The notes: a model not told the origin generated them from the letters alone. A DNA stretch of 64,000 bases from Allomyces macrogynus ATCC 38327 (GCA_000151295.1 GG745364.1:331892-395891), one strand, 5' to 3'. Numbered from the stretch's first letter, positions 11,952-23,760 are shown. A program made the numbers and translations.

Positions 11952-12705
11952 GGCCGGCGAACACAATGCGCCAAGTAAGTGCGTGCAGGGAGGCGGATGG
12001 ACCGGTGGTGCGCGCCGGTCGCGACGTGGCTGACGACTGTGGGAGCTCAAGCGGACAGGACACGCTTCGGACACGACCCATTTCGACCCTCTACCCCGTC
12101 GCCATTTGCCTGCCCTGCTGTCGCTTTCTTGCGCATCGTCAACAAAACCTCACTTGTATTCGATTTTAGTCGAGATTCTCGACGCGTACCTTCTCCACCC
12201 TGCCACTCGCTCACCGGAACGCGGCAAACAGCGCGAGCAGCGACAGCCCGATGCCCAGCACCCACGACTCTTTCGTATGTGCGCGACCCTTTTCTAGCTC
12301 GGCCTGCCACGCGTCGTACTCTTCCTGCCGTTTCCGCTCCATGCGGTCTTGGTGCCACGCCGACCCTTTCGAGTCGCCCATGCCATAGTGCCCGCGCTGG
12401 TGCGCGTCATGGTTGTAGTGCTTGGACCGTGCCGCGGCCTCATGCACGCCGTACTTGCGTTCACGCACATTGTTGCGCGCCGAATTACGCGGCGTGTGCC
12501 GCAAGTTGCTTGTCGAGTGCCGTAACCGCGTGCGGTCATACTCGCGCCGCTTGTGGTCGTTGCCGAGCGTCTCGTAAGCCTCGGAGAGCGCGAGGAACTT
12601 GGCTTTTGCTTCGGGCGACGTGTTCACGTCGCTACGATACCGTTTGGCAAGTGAGTCGGATGGAAAGCGTGGGAGGGGCCAGTCTGAAGCAAAGCGTACG
12701 GATGA
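9544..12705 (-). repeat. Segmental duplication unit 1 (J-protein tail plus copy B)
   Basis: This block is homologous, in opposite orientation, to 37430-40273. Similarity starts inside the J-protein intron (near 12705) and continues through its last exon, the spacer and the whole of copy B. Shared landmarks include GTAGTCAT-CGTACGC in the intron and a spacer ending in GTGTTCGCC just before each ATG. Confidence 0.75.
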
Positions 12706-13044
12706 CTACAGTCACGTCGATTCACGCCAAGTGGGCGCCAGGTCAGTCGTGAGCGATCCTTGCCATCAACGCCGGCATCACGAAAGGATCCCACGCAACT
12801 GGAGCTTGGAAAGGCGGTAGTAGGAGGCCTTGATCTTGCGCTTGTCGGCCGCGGGCGTGACTTCGAGCACATCGTAGAAACTGGCCGTCGCCATGACCCG
12901 CCTCGAAGCACTCGTGGCTGCCCTCGCGGTCGTGGCCTCAATCCTCGGCACGGTGGAGAAAATCGAGAGTCGCCGAATAGCTGGATTCATATTGGACACG
13001 ACTGCGCTCCGGCGCACGGCTGGTTGTAGGCCGCGCGCGAGCAT
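12211..13044 (-). CDS. Mitochondrial-type J-domain protein with C-terminal membrane anchor
   Basis: Predicted co-chaperone of Hsp70, 221 aa from exons 13044-12800 and 12631-12211. The N-terminus (MLARGLQPAVRRSAVV, rich in Arg/Ser/Ala with no acidic residues) looks like a mitochondrial presequence. The J-domain reads FYDVLEVTPAADKRKIKASY then KFLALSEAYETLGNDHKRREY. A charged middle (GSAWHQDRMERKRQEEYDAW) precedes a C-terminal hydrophobic segment (WVLGIGLSLLALFAAF), so membrane anchoring is likely. The intron (168 nt, donor GTTGCG) splits the domain exactly where HPD should be; the best in-phase junction gives LHDVN, lacking the proline. A missed mini-exon could restore it. The last exon is duplicated at 37430-37798. 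Confidence 0.7.
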
Positions 13045-13428
13045 CGTGATGAGCCGATTGCTGGCGTTCGCGCGGGGGATGCACGCGGTCCAATGCGGAA
13101 CAACGCGTTGCTGCTGGTTCCAGGCACTCGAGGGGCGTCGGGAACGAGTGCACGGCGCTAGCTGCTGCCGCCGCTGCAGCAAGTGCAGAGATAAACAACG
13201 TTGGGCAGAACGGTTTGGCCGATTGCTGCGATTCAACTTGTGCAGGATCGGAGGCGCGCCGCGTCACTGACGAGGCGGGTTCGCGTCACCCGCACGTGTA
13301 ATACCACACTGCACCTCTCGCTGCTGCGCTGTTGGTGTGGCGACGGTGGCGACGCCTGGCGTGACGACAACAGCACGACGACGATACCAACATAGCTGCA
13401 AGTGCCCGCACTCGACGCACACGCTAAG
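13045..13428. promoter_or_regulatory. Divergent promoter region, J-protein / exonuclease
   Basis: About 380 nt separate the two start codons, which point away from each other. No TATA box is evident. Assigned by position only. Confidence 0.4.
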
Positions 13429-16085
13429 ATGCGCCTGTTCTTCCCGCCCGTGAACCTGCCCGTGCCCAACCGCCCAGGTCTGTGCCAGTTTGCCGAGGCG
13501 CGCATCGCCGAATCGTGGGCCGAGGTCGACGAATTGATCCCGTGGTTGCTCAAGGACGCTGAGGCCCTGGAACTGAACAAGGAATCGCCACCGTTGGATG
13601 ATGAAGACGGTGGTAGCGCTGCCGGCGACGCAAGTGACGGTCTGGGAGTGGCTGCCGCCGCTCTCGACACCCTAACGCTCGACGAGACGCCACGACCAGC
13701 GGAAGCACCCGCTGCAGATGAAGAACTCGACGCTCATCAATGGCCCAACGGAGACGACGCTTCCGACAACGCAGCGCGTGCCTCGGCATGGGCGCAAACC
13801 TGTGCCTCGCTTGGCCTCGACCCGACTACCCCCCCTACGGCCCATACATCCACGACCCCTATCTACCTACTCGGCCTCGACACCGAGACCGACACGGCCC
13901 GCAAGGACGCGCCCGTCCTCCCCGACGGGATTCCACGCACGGCCCCCTCGACTCTACAACTCGCGACCCGTTCCCGCGTCCTGATCGTGCCCATCTTCCA
14001 CCTGTACTTCCACGACGCGCCTACGGTCTCACCAGCCTTACGGCACCTGCTGACGGAACGCAACGACGTTGTCTTTGCGGGCGTCGGGATTGCCGAGGAC
14101 GCGGCACCCATGGCGCACTGGGACTTGGTCCCGCGACACGTCGTGGACGTGGCCACGGTCGTACGCCCCTGGAACGTCGCCAGCGGGATTGAGGACCTGG
14201 TGTTCCGGTTCACGACCATGCTCGACGACGATGCCCCCGATACCGACACCGACACTGACGACGAAGCCGACCTGACCCCACCACCACCCGCCGTTCCTTC
14301 CGATGGCGCGTGCCCATTCTGCCCGCCCGCACACACCTCCTCCCGCCCACCGCCGCACCTCTTCACCGAATCCCACGCGCGGCACCTCGTGTGCCCCACG
14401 ACGGGCACCTACCCGTACCTGCGCGTCGGGTGGAAATCCAAATCGCTCATCTTCTCGCCCTGGGACGCGGCCCCATGCACGTGGCCGATTGCGGCCATGC
14501 AGTACGCGGCACTCGACGCGCTCGCGAGCCACCACGTCGGCGTCTCACTCTGGCCACACGCGCCGCCGTCCGCATTGCCTTCGATTCTCCCCGTCCCGGT
14601 TCTCGCACCACCGGTCCGGATTAATCGCCGGTACCGCCCGCCGTTCCGGCGAATTCCAGGTGGGGGTGCGGCGCCCGCCGCCGTGCACCGCGCACTCCTG
14701 CACGTTGCTGGGCACCGCGCGGTGGCCGTGCGCGACGCGAGCAAGAAAATCGCCGCGGCGAAACTGCTCCGCGTGACCGACCGCAACGCCGTGGTCACGG
14801 CAAGTCTCGCGCACTTGGTGAATACGGGTCACGTGCAGGTGCGCAACGAGCCCGGGCCGAGGGGTGGGCGTGGGGTCGCGCGGATCGTGCACGTATGCCC
14901 CTGGGCGCCGGACGCGCCGCCGGTGAGGATGGAAGGGGAGATGGAAGTGCCGCCGGATTTGGTGGCGGTGTTGGCCGACGGACTGCCCCGGATTCCCGGG
15001 CACGTGCCGACGCGCGATGAGATGGTGCGGTATGTGGCCGACCATTATCCGAAACTGGTCGTGTACGCGACGCGGGATGCGAGGCGGGTGGCGGATGCAT
15101 GGGTTGCGGCATTGGGGGAGGAGGGGGTCGAGGACGTGCAGCGGTGCGTGGTTGAGCAGACGGGCGCAGATGCCGAAGAGCACGGGCGCAGGATGCGCAA
15201 GGCCAAGGTCAAGAAAGAGCGCAAGGAACTGGAGGCGCGTGGCGAGACGCCGACGTCGTCGGCTTCTCCGTCGCCGGTATTGGACGAGCCGAGTCCCGCG
15301 GCGCCGAGGACTATCGTGTCGGCGGCCGAGTTCCTCAAGCAGAACCCGGACGACGACTTGTCCGACGACGATCTGCCCCGGGTCCCCGTGCCGCAGCAGC
15401 AGGTCCCGACTGCAGCCACACCATCGCCATCGCCGTCACGGTCGACGCCGCCCACACCGACCGCGCCAGCGTCGCCGGCACCGTCGTCGTCGCCGTCGCG
15501 CCGGTCCCCACGGCGCACGTTCACGCCTGACGTCCTCGACGCCGCAAAGCAGTTCCTCGCTGAATTCGCGTACCTATCCTCCCGCTCTCACGCCGACCCG
15601 AACCTGCTCGTCAACCCCACTTTCTGGTCCGAGCCCTCCCTCTCCATTTCCATGAATACGACCATCCGGCGCTCCCCGCTCGTGCGCGTCCTCGCCGCCG
15701 TGTTCCCACTCTCGCGGTCGGTCGGTGCCGCACACGCCCTGCTCGACGCGCTCGGCGGTGACAAGATCGTCCTCGTCGCGTGGGCGTGCCCGTCGTTGTG
15801 CCCGCGACACACGCGATTGAGCGGTACGCGGGCGTGCTCGTGCGGCACGTGGACGGGGTCACGGCAGAGTCGCTGTGGGCGCGCGAAGTGTTTGGCTCTG
15901 CGCCGGCGCTCAGGCGCGCGGTGGAAGGGGACCCGTCGCCGGTTGCGCGCGCGAGGGCGGTCAATGCGGCGCTCGAGGTACTGGAAGTGCGGGGGGAGAT
16001 CGTGAGGGAGGTGCGTGATGATGGGCGCGTCGTGTTTCGGCGCGTCGGGCCGGTCTCGCACGCGGGCGCGGGCGAGATGGGATAG
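13429..16085 (+). CDS. DEDDy 3'-5' exonuclease-domain protein
   Basis: Predicted 3'-5' exonuclease of the WRN/RNase D superfamily. From the ATG at 13429, exo I is LLGLDTETD (D151, E153), exo II lies near VVFAGVGIAEDA, and exo III is YAALDA (Y359, D363), the DEDDy arrangement. A cysteine/histidine segment (CPFC ... H ... C, about residues 294-325) is inserted between motifs II and III. Two later segments look like small helical modules (about residues 430-490 and 500-570), followed by a Lys/Arg-rich stretch and a Ser/Pro-rich linker. The main frame stops at 16005, but strong coding continues in another frame from about 15780 (VPVVVPATHAIERYAGVLV) to 16085, so one base is probably missing or extra near 15777. 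Substrate unknown. Confidence 0.75.
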
Positions 16086-16679
16086 ATGGACGGGCATGCG
16101 CGAATGAGACGGTTTAGATGACGGGAATTTGTGCTTGCTTGGCTCGTCGGACCATTTGCCTGACCGACCATTTGCAAGCAAGTATTGTGGCGCGCGCCAG
16201 GCCGCGACACGCGCATGCGGGCTCCGTCGTACTCTCGGGACGTTGATCACAGCTGCACCGACCACCTGTCCGCGCCCTACCGCACCCCAGCACCGCCCGA
16301 CCGATCAGCGGCGGTCATGGTGGTGGTGGCGATTTGACCTTGTGGAACCAGTGCCCCGCCATCGACTGACCGTGTCCTCGCGCCATCGTCCCTGCCATCG
16401 CCGGTGTCCCGGCCCAGGTCCCACCTGATCCGACAATCAATGGGCACGGGCGGTGCATGGCGGCGATCAGCGGCGCGGTTTGCTGAGGAACAAAGGAGAG
16501 TGCCATGATCTCGTGTAAAGAGTTTATGTCGATTTGTGTGTTGTCTTTGCCAGCAGCTCCAACGAGCGCGTCCCGTTCCCAAATGTCAACGAGAAGAAGT
16601 GAAAGAAAAAGAAACCACGGCGACAGCTGTCGATCGCGATCGACCGGGGATCCAACGCCGACGACAAAACTTGAACGAG
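16086..16679. other. Convergent intergenic region, no gene seen
   Basis: Open frames here are short and lack family resemblance. The region lies between two gene ends and presumably holds 3' untranslated sequence. Confidence 0.45.
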
Positions 16680-17321
16680 TTACGGCGTCGACGGCGCCGT
16701 TAGCGGCACGCGCATCCGGCGCCGGCGTCCCGGCACGTCCTTCCCGTCCGCGGTTGCTCGTCTTGGTGCGCGGCTCGCAACGTGCAGCGGCGGCGGCGTC
16801 GGCAGCCGCACTCGCGCACAGCGGTGCTCGTCTTCCCACGCGGCCGAGTCATCGCTATCGTCATCCACGTCCATCGCATCGCGATCGACGTGCTCGGCCG
16901 CGGCAGCGGCAACGGGCCACGACGAGCAGATCGGCAAGTGCGCCGTGAGCCACGGCACGGGCGCGACCATCAGCCCGTGATCTTCGCACGCGGGCCATGC
17001 GGGCAAGGGCGCACACGCGGCGGCGGCGGTCGGCACGGGCAGCGAGACGGGGATCGTCGGCAATGGTTCCGGCAGGGCCGCAGGTGTTGCCCGTGGCGGC
17101 GCGGGCCATGGCTGCGCAGAGAGGAGAATTGGTGCTGCCACGGCGGTCGCCGATGACTCGAGCGGCGACGTCGCAAGGCAGGTCGGTGGGACCAGTGCGG
17201 CCGGTAATTTGGCGCGCGCGAATGCGCGGGATGCGGCGAGCGGGTCGGCGAGCCACAGGTCGAGTGGGTCGGTAGTCGCGTCGGCGGACGGGAGCGGGCG
17301 CGGTTGGCGGAGAATGCGCAT
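16680..17321 (-). CDS. Hypothetical protein, 213 aa
   Basis: Not recognised. The ATG at 17321-17319 (MRILRQPRPLP) opens a single-exon frame with strongly G/C-biased third positions. The sequence is Ala/Pro-rich with an acidic patch (DAMDVDDDSDDSAAWEDEH) and a basic C-terminus (GRRRRMRVPL) resembling a nuclear localisation signal. No domain is evident. The upstream transcribed side carries simple repeats (17403-17524). Confidence 0.45.
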   Translation of the reverse strand: MRILRQPRPLPSADATTDPLDLWLADPLAASRAFARAKLPAALVPPTCLATSPLESSATAVAAPILLSAQPWPAPPRATPAALPEPLPTIPVSLPVPTAAAACAPLPAWPACEDHGLMVAPVPWLTAHLPICSSWPVAAAAAEHVDRDAMDVDDDSDDSAAWEDEHRCARVRLPTPPPLHVASRAPRRATADGKDVPGRRRRMRVPLTAPSTP

Positions 17322-17402
17322 CGTGAAGTTGTGGGTGGATGGGTTTGGGCGAGTGTGGGGACTCAGTGTGCGGACGGGTCGGTGCGAGGGGCCTGTGCGA
17401 GG

Positions 17403-17524
17403 GCAAGCAAGCAAGCAAGCAAGCAAGCAAATGCAAAGGTCGAGCAAAGCGGGGACGCTGGTGATGGTGGTGGTGGCGGCGGCGGTGGTGGTGGTGGCGG
17501 TGGTGGTGGTGGTGGTGGCGGTGG
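17403..17524. repeat. Microsatellites: (GCAA)7 and GGT/GGC-rich tract
   Basis: Seven perfect GCAA units at 17403-17430 are followed by a 60-nt run of GGT and GGC triplets at about 17464-17524. They lie just upstream of the hypothetical minus-strand gene, so are probably in its 5' UTR or promoter. Confidence 0.95.
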
Positions 17525-19635
17525 GTCGGACTCGTGCGGGGGGAGCGCGCGTTTTATAGCGAGCCGGGCGAGTGAGCGGCCCTGGTAAGTGAAAGTGGGG
17601 TCAAATGCGTGCGGGCGCTGGCAAGTGAAAGCGGGGCCCAATGCGTGTTGTGCACGCAAGCACAAGGTCAAGCTCTCGCTTCGTCGACTCGCGGGAGCCG
17701 ACGCCCAGTCTCCCTCGCGGCCGCTCGCCTCGCCCTCGCCGCCGCGCGCGGGGCACGACCGCGCGGGGCATGACCACCCGGCCGGTGCGCGGCGTCCGCG
17801 CTCCTTGCCCTTGCCCTCGCCCAGCCCCGCGTGCACTCTCCTGGCTGGCTGGCTCTCTCTTTCTCATGCGGACACCGCGCAGCCTGCGCAGCGTTCCAGA
17901 ACAGGTGGAGGTGAAGCGCGCCGAGCGAGCTTGCCCTCGCGCCGTGTGCGACGCGCCATGCGCTCCGCACGACGCTCATGCGCCGGCGCACCACCGCTTC
18001 CGGTTTCCAGCCGGCCCTCGTCGCGTATCACATGGGCACCACCGCTTGCCGTCCGCGGGCTGCTCCCGAGCACACAACGGCGCACCGGCTGTGTATGACG
18101 AGAACGCGCACCAGGACTCCACGATCGGCACCGAGCGCCGAGCGTCGCACACCAGCACTGCAGCGCACCAGCGCGACGATCACCAAGGCCCGGCTGGCCG
18201 ACGCGACGCGGCGCGACGCGAGCCAACGCGGACGCGCGTCCTGAACATTGTCGATAGCTAGCCGCGACATCGTGGTTTCGCCGACCGACCGACCGACCCA
18301 ACGCGGTGCGGTGGTGGTGGTGGCGGGCGGGCGCACGGCGACGCGACACAAGGGCCATGCGAACGCACGCACGGTCGCAAGCGGCGGTCGCGGTGGGCCG
18401 GCACGCGCCGGGCGCCTGTCGTGGTGGCGAGGTTTCATGCCCGCCAGGCAAGACCAGGATATCACCGCAGGATCAAATCGTTCGTTGGCGGACGCGACGT
18501 GACGCGACTGCGCGCTCGGACCGGTGCAGCACACCTACTACACGCGCAAACGAGGGGCGCTCGGTCACCAACAGCAGCCAAAGATCACGTCGTGCCATCG
18601 TCGTGCGGTTGTCGTCGGCCGTCGCACCCGTCGGTACCGGTCGTCGCGCGCGCGAGGACCATCAAAGCGATACGCACACGACAATGAATCCGATGGCGGC
18701 CGCAGCGGGTCAAGCACGGCGGGCACACGGTCGCTCCGCGCGCACGGCCGGCCGCGCGCGCGTGGGCGGTGGAGGGCATCGGTTGCGAGCGAGCGAGCGA
18801 GACGATGGCGATGATGAGACGAGGCGGACTGGGAGATCCCCCACCGCACCCGCACCCGCCGGCGGGGTCGCGACCTCGCTTTATACCGCCGCGTGCCAAT
18901 CGGTGGACGCGACGCGGCAGGGATCGCGGACGGTAAGGGCGGACCGGCGGCGGGTGCCGGTGGTACCGTGCTGGTGCGCTCAGCGCGCGCTTGCTGGTGT
19001 AGAGGCACAAACCAGCGGCACAAACAAGCGGCGTGCGCACCAATCAACCGCGGTTCTGATCAAACAGTGACGACAGCTCGGCGCAACGTGGAGAGGAAGA
19101 CGTGGGCGGGAACCGGAACGTCGCGGTGCGGCAGCGGCCACGTCGTCGCGCTGATGTGAGAGGCACGGAGGGCGCGGTTCATGACCGAGCGCGATTTTCG
19201 CGCGACCAAGCAACGCACAAGCGCAAACACGAGCGCAAACACGAGCGCAACCAAGAACGGCCGAATGCAGACGCCAACATTTACCTTGTTGGCATGCGGC
19301 ACGGCCCATGCGGACCGCCGATTCGTGCACCGCGTGCCGACGCGCCGATGCAATCCCGCGTTTTCGCGCGGTCTCTGTGTTTGCTTGATGCAGGTGCTTG
19401 CATTCTGGCGCGCCTTAGGGACACGTGGGCCAGGCCCCTTGATCCCATGCCCTCGGGCACGCGAGATGTTCGCACCCCGGATCGCGCGGCCGCTGCGACC
19501 TGCAGCATTCCAAGTTCTCGATGTGGCCCTTGCCGGTCTCTGTGATCTCTCTCGCCAGGATATCGAGAACTGCCCAAAACGTCGTTGCGGAAAAACAATC
19601 ACATCTTCGTTGACCTACCGTACAGGCCCCGCTCC
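17525..19635. other. 2.1-kb region without supported gene
   Basis: Many long open frames exist on both strands because of the very high GC, but none has domain motifs, consistent codon bias or plausible splicing. It holds a (CCGA) microsatellite at about 18281-18298, a GAGC run near 18790 and a short tandem repeat of GCGCAAACACGA near 19221. A TATA-like TTTATACC near 18880 has no obvious downstream gene. Confidence 0.45.
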
Positions 19636-21843
19636 TTACCGCGCGTCATACCGCACCGTCGACGGACTTGCCGCGCCGCTCCCTCCTCCGCCGCCGCCAC
19701 CACCCGGCGTCCAATCCCACGCGCGTGCCGGTGCCGCGTTCCGCGGCGGCGAGTCGACGCCGACCGAGACGAGCGGCGGCCCCGCCATTCCTGGCGCCCC
19801 GCGTGTCGCCGCCGCGGCATCCTTGCCTGCCCACGCGGTCGTCGTCATGAGCGCCGACGTGTGCATCAGGTAGACGAGCGCGACCGAGGCGAGCGCCGAG
19901 ACCAAGAAAATCACGTCGAACCACCGCTGGTAAAAGTGAAATTCGATGTTGGCGAGAACGGTTGTGATAATATGGCTACGCATTTGGGGCAGTGAGTCGC
20001 GCGTCGGGGCAGGGAAACGAGGAAGGATGAGAAAATGGCACGTACCGGTACTCAGCGGGCAAGTTCATGCGCATCATGAGCACCGTCGACAAAAAGTACA
20101 TGCCCATGGCCTCGGCGAGAAACACGACCATGCTTTCGGGCGCGACCGTGGTCGCGGCAAAGTGCCGAAACACTTTCAAGCTTTGCAACAGCAGGCCGCG
20201 GATCGTCACGACAATCAGGACCCCGACAAAGACAAACGAGAGCTGTTGTGCCCAAACGTCCACGGCCAAGTCACGATCGACCCATCGCGCGCCAAGCGTC
20301 AAGGCGTACGTAATGGGGTCGACTTTGCCGACGCGGTTGAAGAGAATGTTGATGGTCGACATGACAATCTTGTAGACGCAGTAGACGGAAAAGAATTGGC
20401 CGAGCGCGTTCCAGTACCGGCCTTTCCATGTCTTGGAGAAGGCGAGCCGGTCCTGTCAAAAGCAGTGGAAGGTGGTGAACGCGAAGCCCAAAGGTGCGGG
20501 CGAGAATAAATAAAAAAAATAAATAAAAAAAAACAATCAAGCGAGAGCGTACCTTTTCCAGGTGCAGTTCGTCAATGTCGAGCAACTGCTGGTGCAAAAA
20601 CTGCTCTTCGCTGTCAATCTCCAACGCGAGCCGCGATAAGTCTAGCACCCGCGGAACAAATCAGTCGTCGGGCGCCAAGCACACGTCGCGCAAGCTCAAG
20701 ACAGCGCACCGACTTTCGTTACGCCCCGAGACCGTATGCAACACGCGGCGAATGATCCCAGACGTCCTTGACTATATGTCGGCGCGCGTCAGTCTCGACA
20801 TCCGCGCACCATCATTCCACCCAATCGCGTGCATACCGGTTGCGCCTGTCCCGCCGCGGCCTGCGCGGCCACGAGCCGTTTCTTCTTGTTGAGCAGCATG
20901 TCCATGGCGTGCATGAAGTTACGCTCGGCGAGAGCAATGTCGTCGTCTGAGACTTTCCTGCACGGCCGATTCGTGTCAAAAGTCGCGTACCCAGACTCGC
21001 AACGCGCACGTTCGAACGTACCGCATAAAATACGACATGGTCGTGTAGGGCGAATTGACGGCACCAAACCCGGACAGGATCGCCATGAGCGTCACTCCTA
21101 GCACGCCCACACGGCCCATGGCGAGCTCGAGCCAGCCTGCCCGTCAGAATGCCGGGTTAGGACCATCCGCGCGTCGTGTCGCGGCGTGTGTAGTGGAGAC
21201 GCGTACCCGCCGCGCCCTGCGTCGCCGAATGCAGCGGGAAATGCCGCCCCATGCGGTATAGCGCGGCCATGGCCAGGCACCACGTCGCGAGCGTGAAGTG
21301 CGTGCGGCGGCGATGGATCCAAGGTGCTACCAGCAGCGATCACGACGCGTCAGAAACCGCGCCGGCGTGCGCACCAAGACCGTCCACGGAAAATCAAGTA
21401 CTTTGCACGGCGCCGAAAAACAAGTGGAACTGGACGAGCGGCAAGACGGCGAGGACCATCGCTAGCAGTGCAGCCAGCGCCATTTCCCAAAACAGCCACC
21501 GCGACCACTTGTCGAGAAAGTCGCCAATTTCCAGGACCAAAAGGAGCAGAAGCAAGCAGCTGAGCACGAACGTGGCCGTGAAGAGTGCACGGACGACGGC
21601 GGTGCGTGGCCATCGCGCGGCGCGTGCGAGCCACCACGGTAGGCGGGCGCAGTCGAGGTCGAGGAACGGGGATGGGTCGTCGTCGTGGCCGCGCAGCAGT
21701 TTTTGCGAGCAGAAGACGGCGCCGAGGGCCGCGAGCGGGATCGCGGCGACCGTCAGGATCGACGCGTCGCGGAAGAGCTGGGTGGCCTGCGCGAGTGGGG
21801 CCGCGGCGGGCGGCGGCGGCCATGGGTTGCTTGTTGAGGTCAT
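19636..21843 (-). CDS. GPHR: Golgi pH regulator family membrane protein (GPHR)
   Basis: Multi-pass anion-channel-like protein of Golgi/ER membranes (GPHR/GPR89, plant GTG). Eight exons: 21843-21402, 21326-21207, 21136-21022, 20957-20837, 20771-20723, 20641-20553, 20452-20046, 19975-19636; phases agree throughout and give 560 aa (human 455). Diagnostic segments are [19 protein letters not shown], the coiled loop [51 protein letters not shown] and [17 protein letters not shown]. About eight or nine hydrophobic helices are visible. The extra length is a Pro/Ala-rich N-terminus and a Gly/Ala-rich C-terminal tail. Introns are 64-100 nt with CTAAC branch sites. It is divergent from EFL, sharing a 337-nt promoter region. 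Confidence 0.9.
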
Positions 21844-22180
21844 GTTGGTTGTAATCGAACTCGGCAGTTGCAGTTGGCCGTGGTGGTCGTGTTGCGGGCC
21901 TTGATCATCGTCGCGCGTTGAGCTGGCGCTGGTGTCGCAGGCCCCCAAGGGCAAAGGCCCACACGGAAACAGATTGAATTCTGCTCTCGGTCGCGGTGCG
22001 CACGGCTCGGGTGTGATTGGGCTGCCAAGACTGTCGGGTGGTGCATAGCAACACGACACGTGCACGTACTCGGCGCGCGACGGCGGCCGCGCGGCCCATA
22101 AACTCGGCGCGGCCCCACGCCCCGGATTGCTTCTCTGCCTTCGCAGTCGTCTCCTCGTCTCCGTTCCGCCAACCTTCACC
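21844..22180. promoter_or_regulatory. Divergent promoter region, GPHR / EFL
   Basis: 337 nt between opposed start codons. A CATAAACTCGG element near 22099 lies about 80 nt before the EFL ATG and a pyrimidine-rich leader (CTTCTCTGCC ... GTCTCCTCGTCTCC) follows it, typical of strongly expressed translation genes. Confidence 0.45.
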
Positions 22181-23760
22181 ATGTCGCAGGGCAAGCCGCA
22201 TCTTTCGATCGTCATCTGCGGTCACGTCGACTCGGGCAAGTCGACCACGACGGGCCGTCTGCTCTTCGAGCTCGGCGGTACGTGCTCTACTCGGTCTCTT
22301 TCGCTTCCACTCGCGCGCGATGGGCAGCGATGGCAACGGCGGCGATGACGCTGGGTCGTCCGCCCCGTTTGCGCGCCCGTCCGCGCGCGATTGCCGGCCC
22401 GGATCTGCTTGATTGGACGACCCTCGCCTGACCCACCACCTCCCACCGGTCCAATTCCACAGGTATCCCCGAGCGTGAGATGGAGAAGCTCCGCCAGGAG
22501 GCCGATGCCCTCGGCAAGTCGTCGTTCGCCTTCGCGTTCTACATGGACCGTCAGAAGGAGGAGCGCGCTCGCGGTGTCACGATCGCGTGCACGACCAAGG
22601 AGTTCTTCACGGACCGCTGGCACTACACCATCATTGACGCGCCCGGTCACCGCGATTTCATCAAGAACATGATCTCGGGTGCCGCCCAGGCCGATGTCGC
22701 TCTCCTCATGGTCCCCGCCGACGGTAACTTCACGACGGCCATCCAGAAGGGTGACCACAAGGCCGGCGAAATCCAGGGCCAGACGCGCCAGCACGCTCGT
22801 CTGCTTAACCTGCTCGGTGTCAAGCAGCTCGTTGTCGGTGTCAACAAGATGGACTCGGACCCGGCTGGTCCCTACAAGAAGGAGCGCTACGACGAAATCG
22901 CCGCTGAGATGAAGGACATGCTCGTCAAGACGGGCTGGAAGAAGGACTTCGTCGAGGGTTCGGTCCCGGTCATCCCGATCTCGGGCTGGATGGGTGACAA
23001 CCTGCTCAAGAAGTCGGAGAAGATGACGTGGTGGAACGGCCAGAAGGTCAAGTCGCTCTCGGGCAAGGACATCATGATCGTGACGCTGCTCAACGCCCTC
23101 AACGACTTCGCTGAGCTGCCGCCGCGCAAGTCGACGGCCGCGATGCGCGTGCCCATCTCGGGTATCTACAAGATCAAGGGTGTCGGTGATGTGCTTGCCG
23201 GCCGTGTCGAGCAGGGTATCGTCACGACCAACAAGGATGTCGTCTTCCTGCCCACGCACACGACGGCCACGCCGTGCGCCGGCAAGGTCTTCACGGTCGA
23301 GATGCACCACAAGAAGGTCGAGAAGGGCGAGACGGGCGACAACGTCGGCATGAACATCAAGGGTCTCGACAAGAACAACATGCCCCGCGTCGGTGACGTC
23401 ATGATCTACAAGGAGGACTCGACGCTCAAGGCCGTCAAGTCGTTCACCGCCCAGGTCCAGACGCTCGACATCCCCTCGGAGGTCAAGCCCGGCTACTCGC
23501 CCATCGGCTTCGTCCGCTGCGGTCGCTCGGCCTGCAAGATCACCAAGATCAACTGGAAGATTGGCAAGGAGACCGGTCGCAAAAAGATGGAGGGCCCGCA
23601 CTCGCTCAAGGCCAACGAGGCCGCCGAGGTTGTCTTCGAGCCCATCCAGCCGCTCGTTGTCGACTCGTTCCAGAACTGCGAGGGTCTGTCGCGCATTGCC
23701 TTCCTCGATGGCAACACGGCCGTCATGCTTGGCAAGGTCGTCGCCGTTGAGCACAAGTAA
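22181..23760 (+). CDS. EFL: Elongation factor-like GTPase (EFL), EF-1alpha substitute
   Basis: Cytosolic GTPase predicted to deliver aminoacyl-tRNA to the ribosome in place of EF-1alpha. Exons 22181-22277 and 22463-23760, 464 aa; the 185-nt intron is among the longest here. GTPase motifs: GHVDSGKST (from residue 14), [15 protein letters not shown] and VGVNKMDSD. The assignment to EFL rests on [20 protein letters not shown] with [20 protein letters not shown], and on [22 protein letters not shown]-1alpha instead has a GTSQAD- and REHALLAY-type sequence there. The start context is TCACCATGTC. Codons are strongly biased to C/G third positions (CTC, GTC, AAG), consistent with very high expression. 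Confidence 0.93.

Noticed and set aside
17403..17524. Repeat arrays considered as CRISPR-like.
   Set aside because: They are simple microsatellites without spacers in a eukaryotic genome.
18306..19070. 254-residue plus-strand open frame.
   Set aside because: Arg/Trp/Gly-rich shadow translation typical of high-GC noncoding DNA, no domain and no codon bias.
22181..23760. First impression of EF-1alpha.
   Set aside because: The diagnostic G-domain and linker blocks are of the EFL type, not EF-1alpha.
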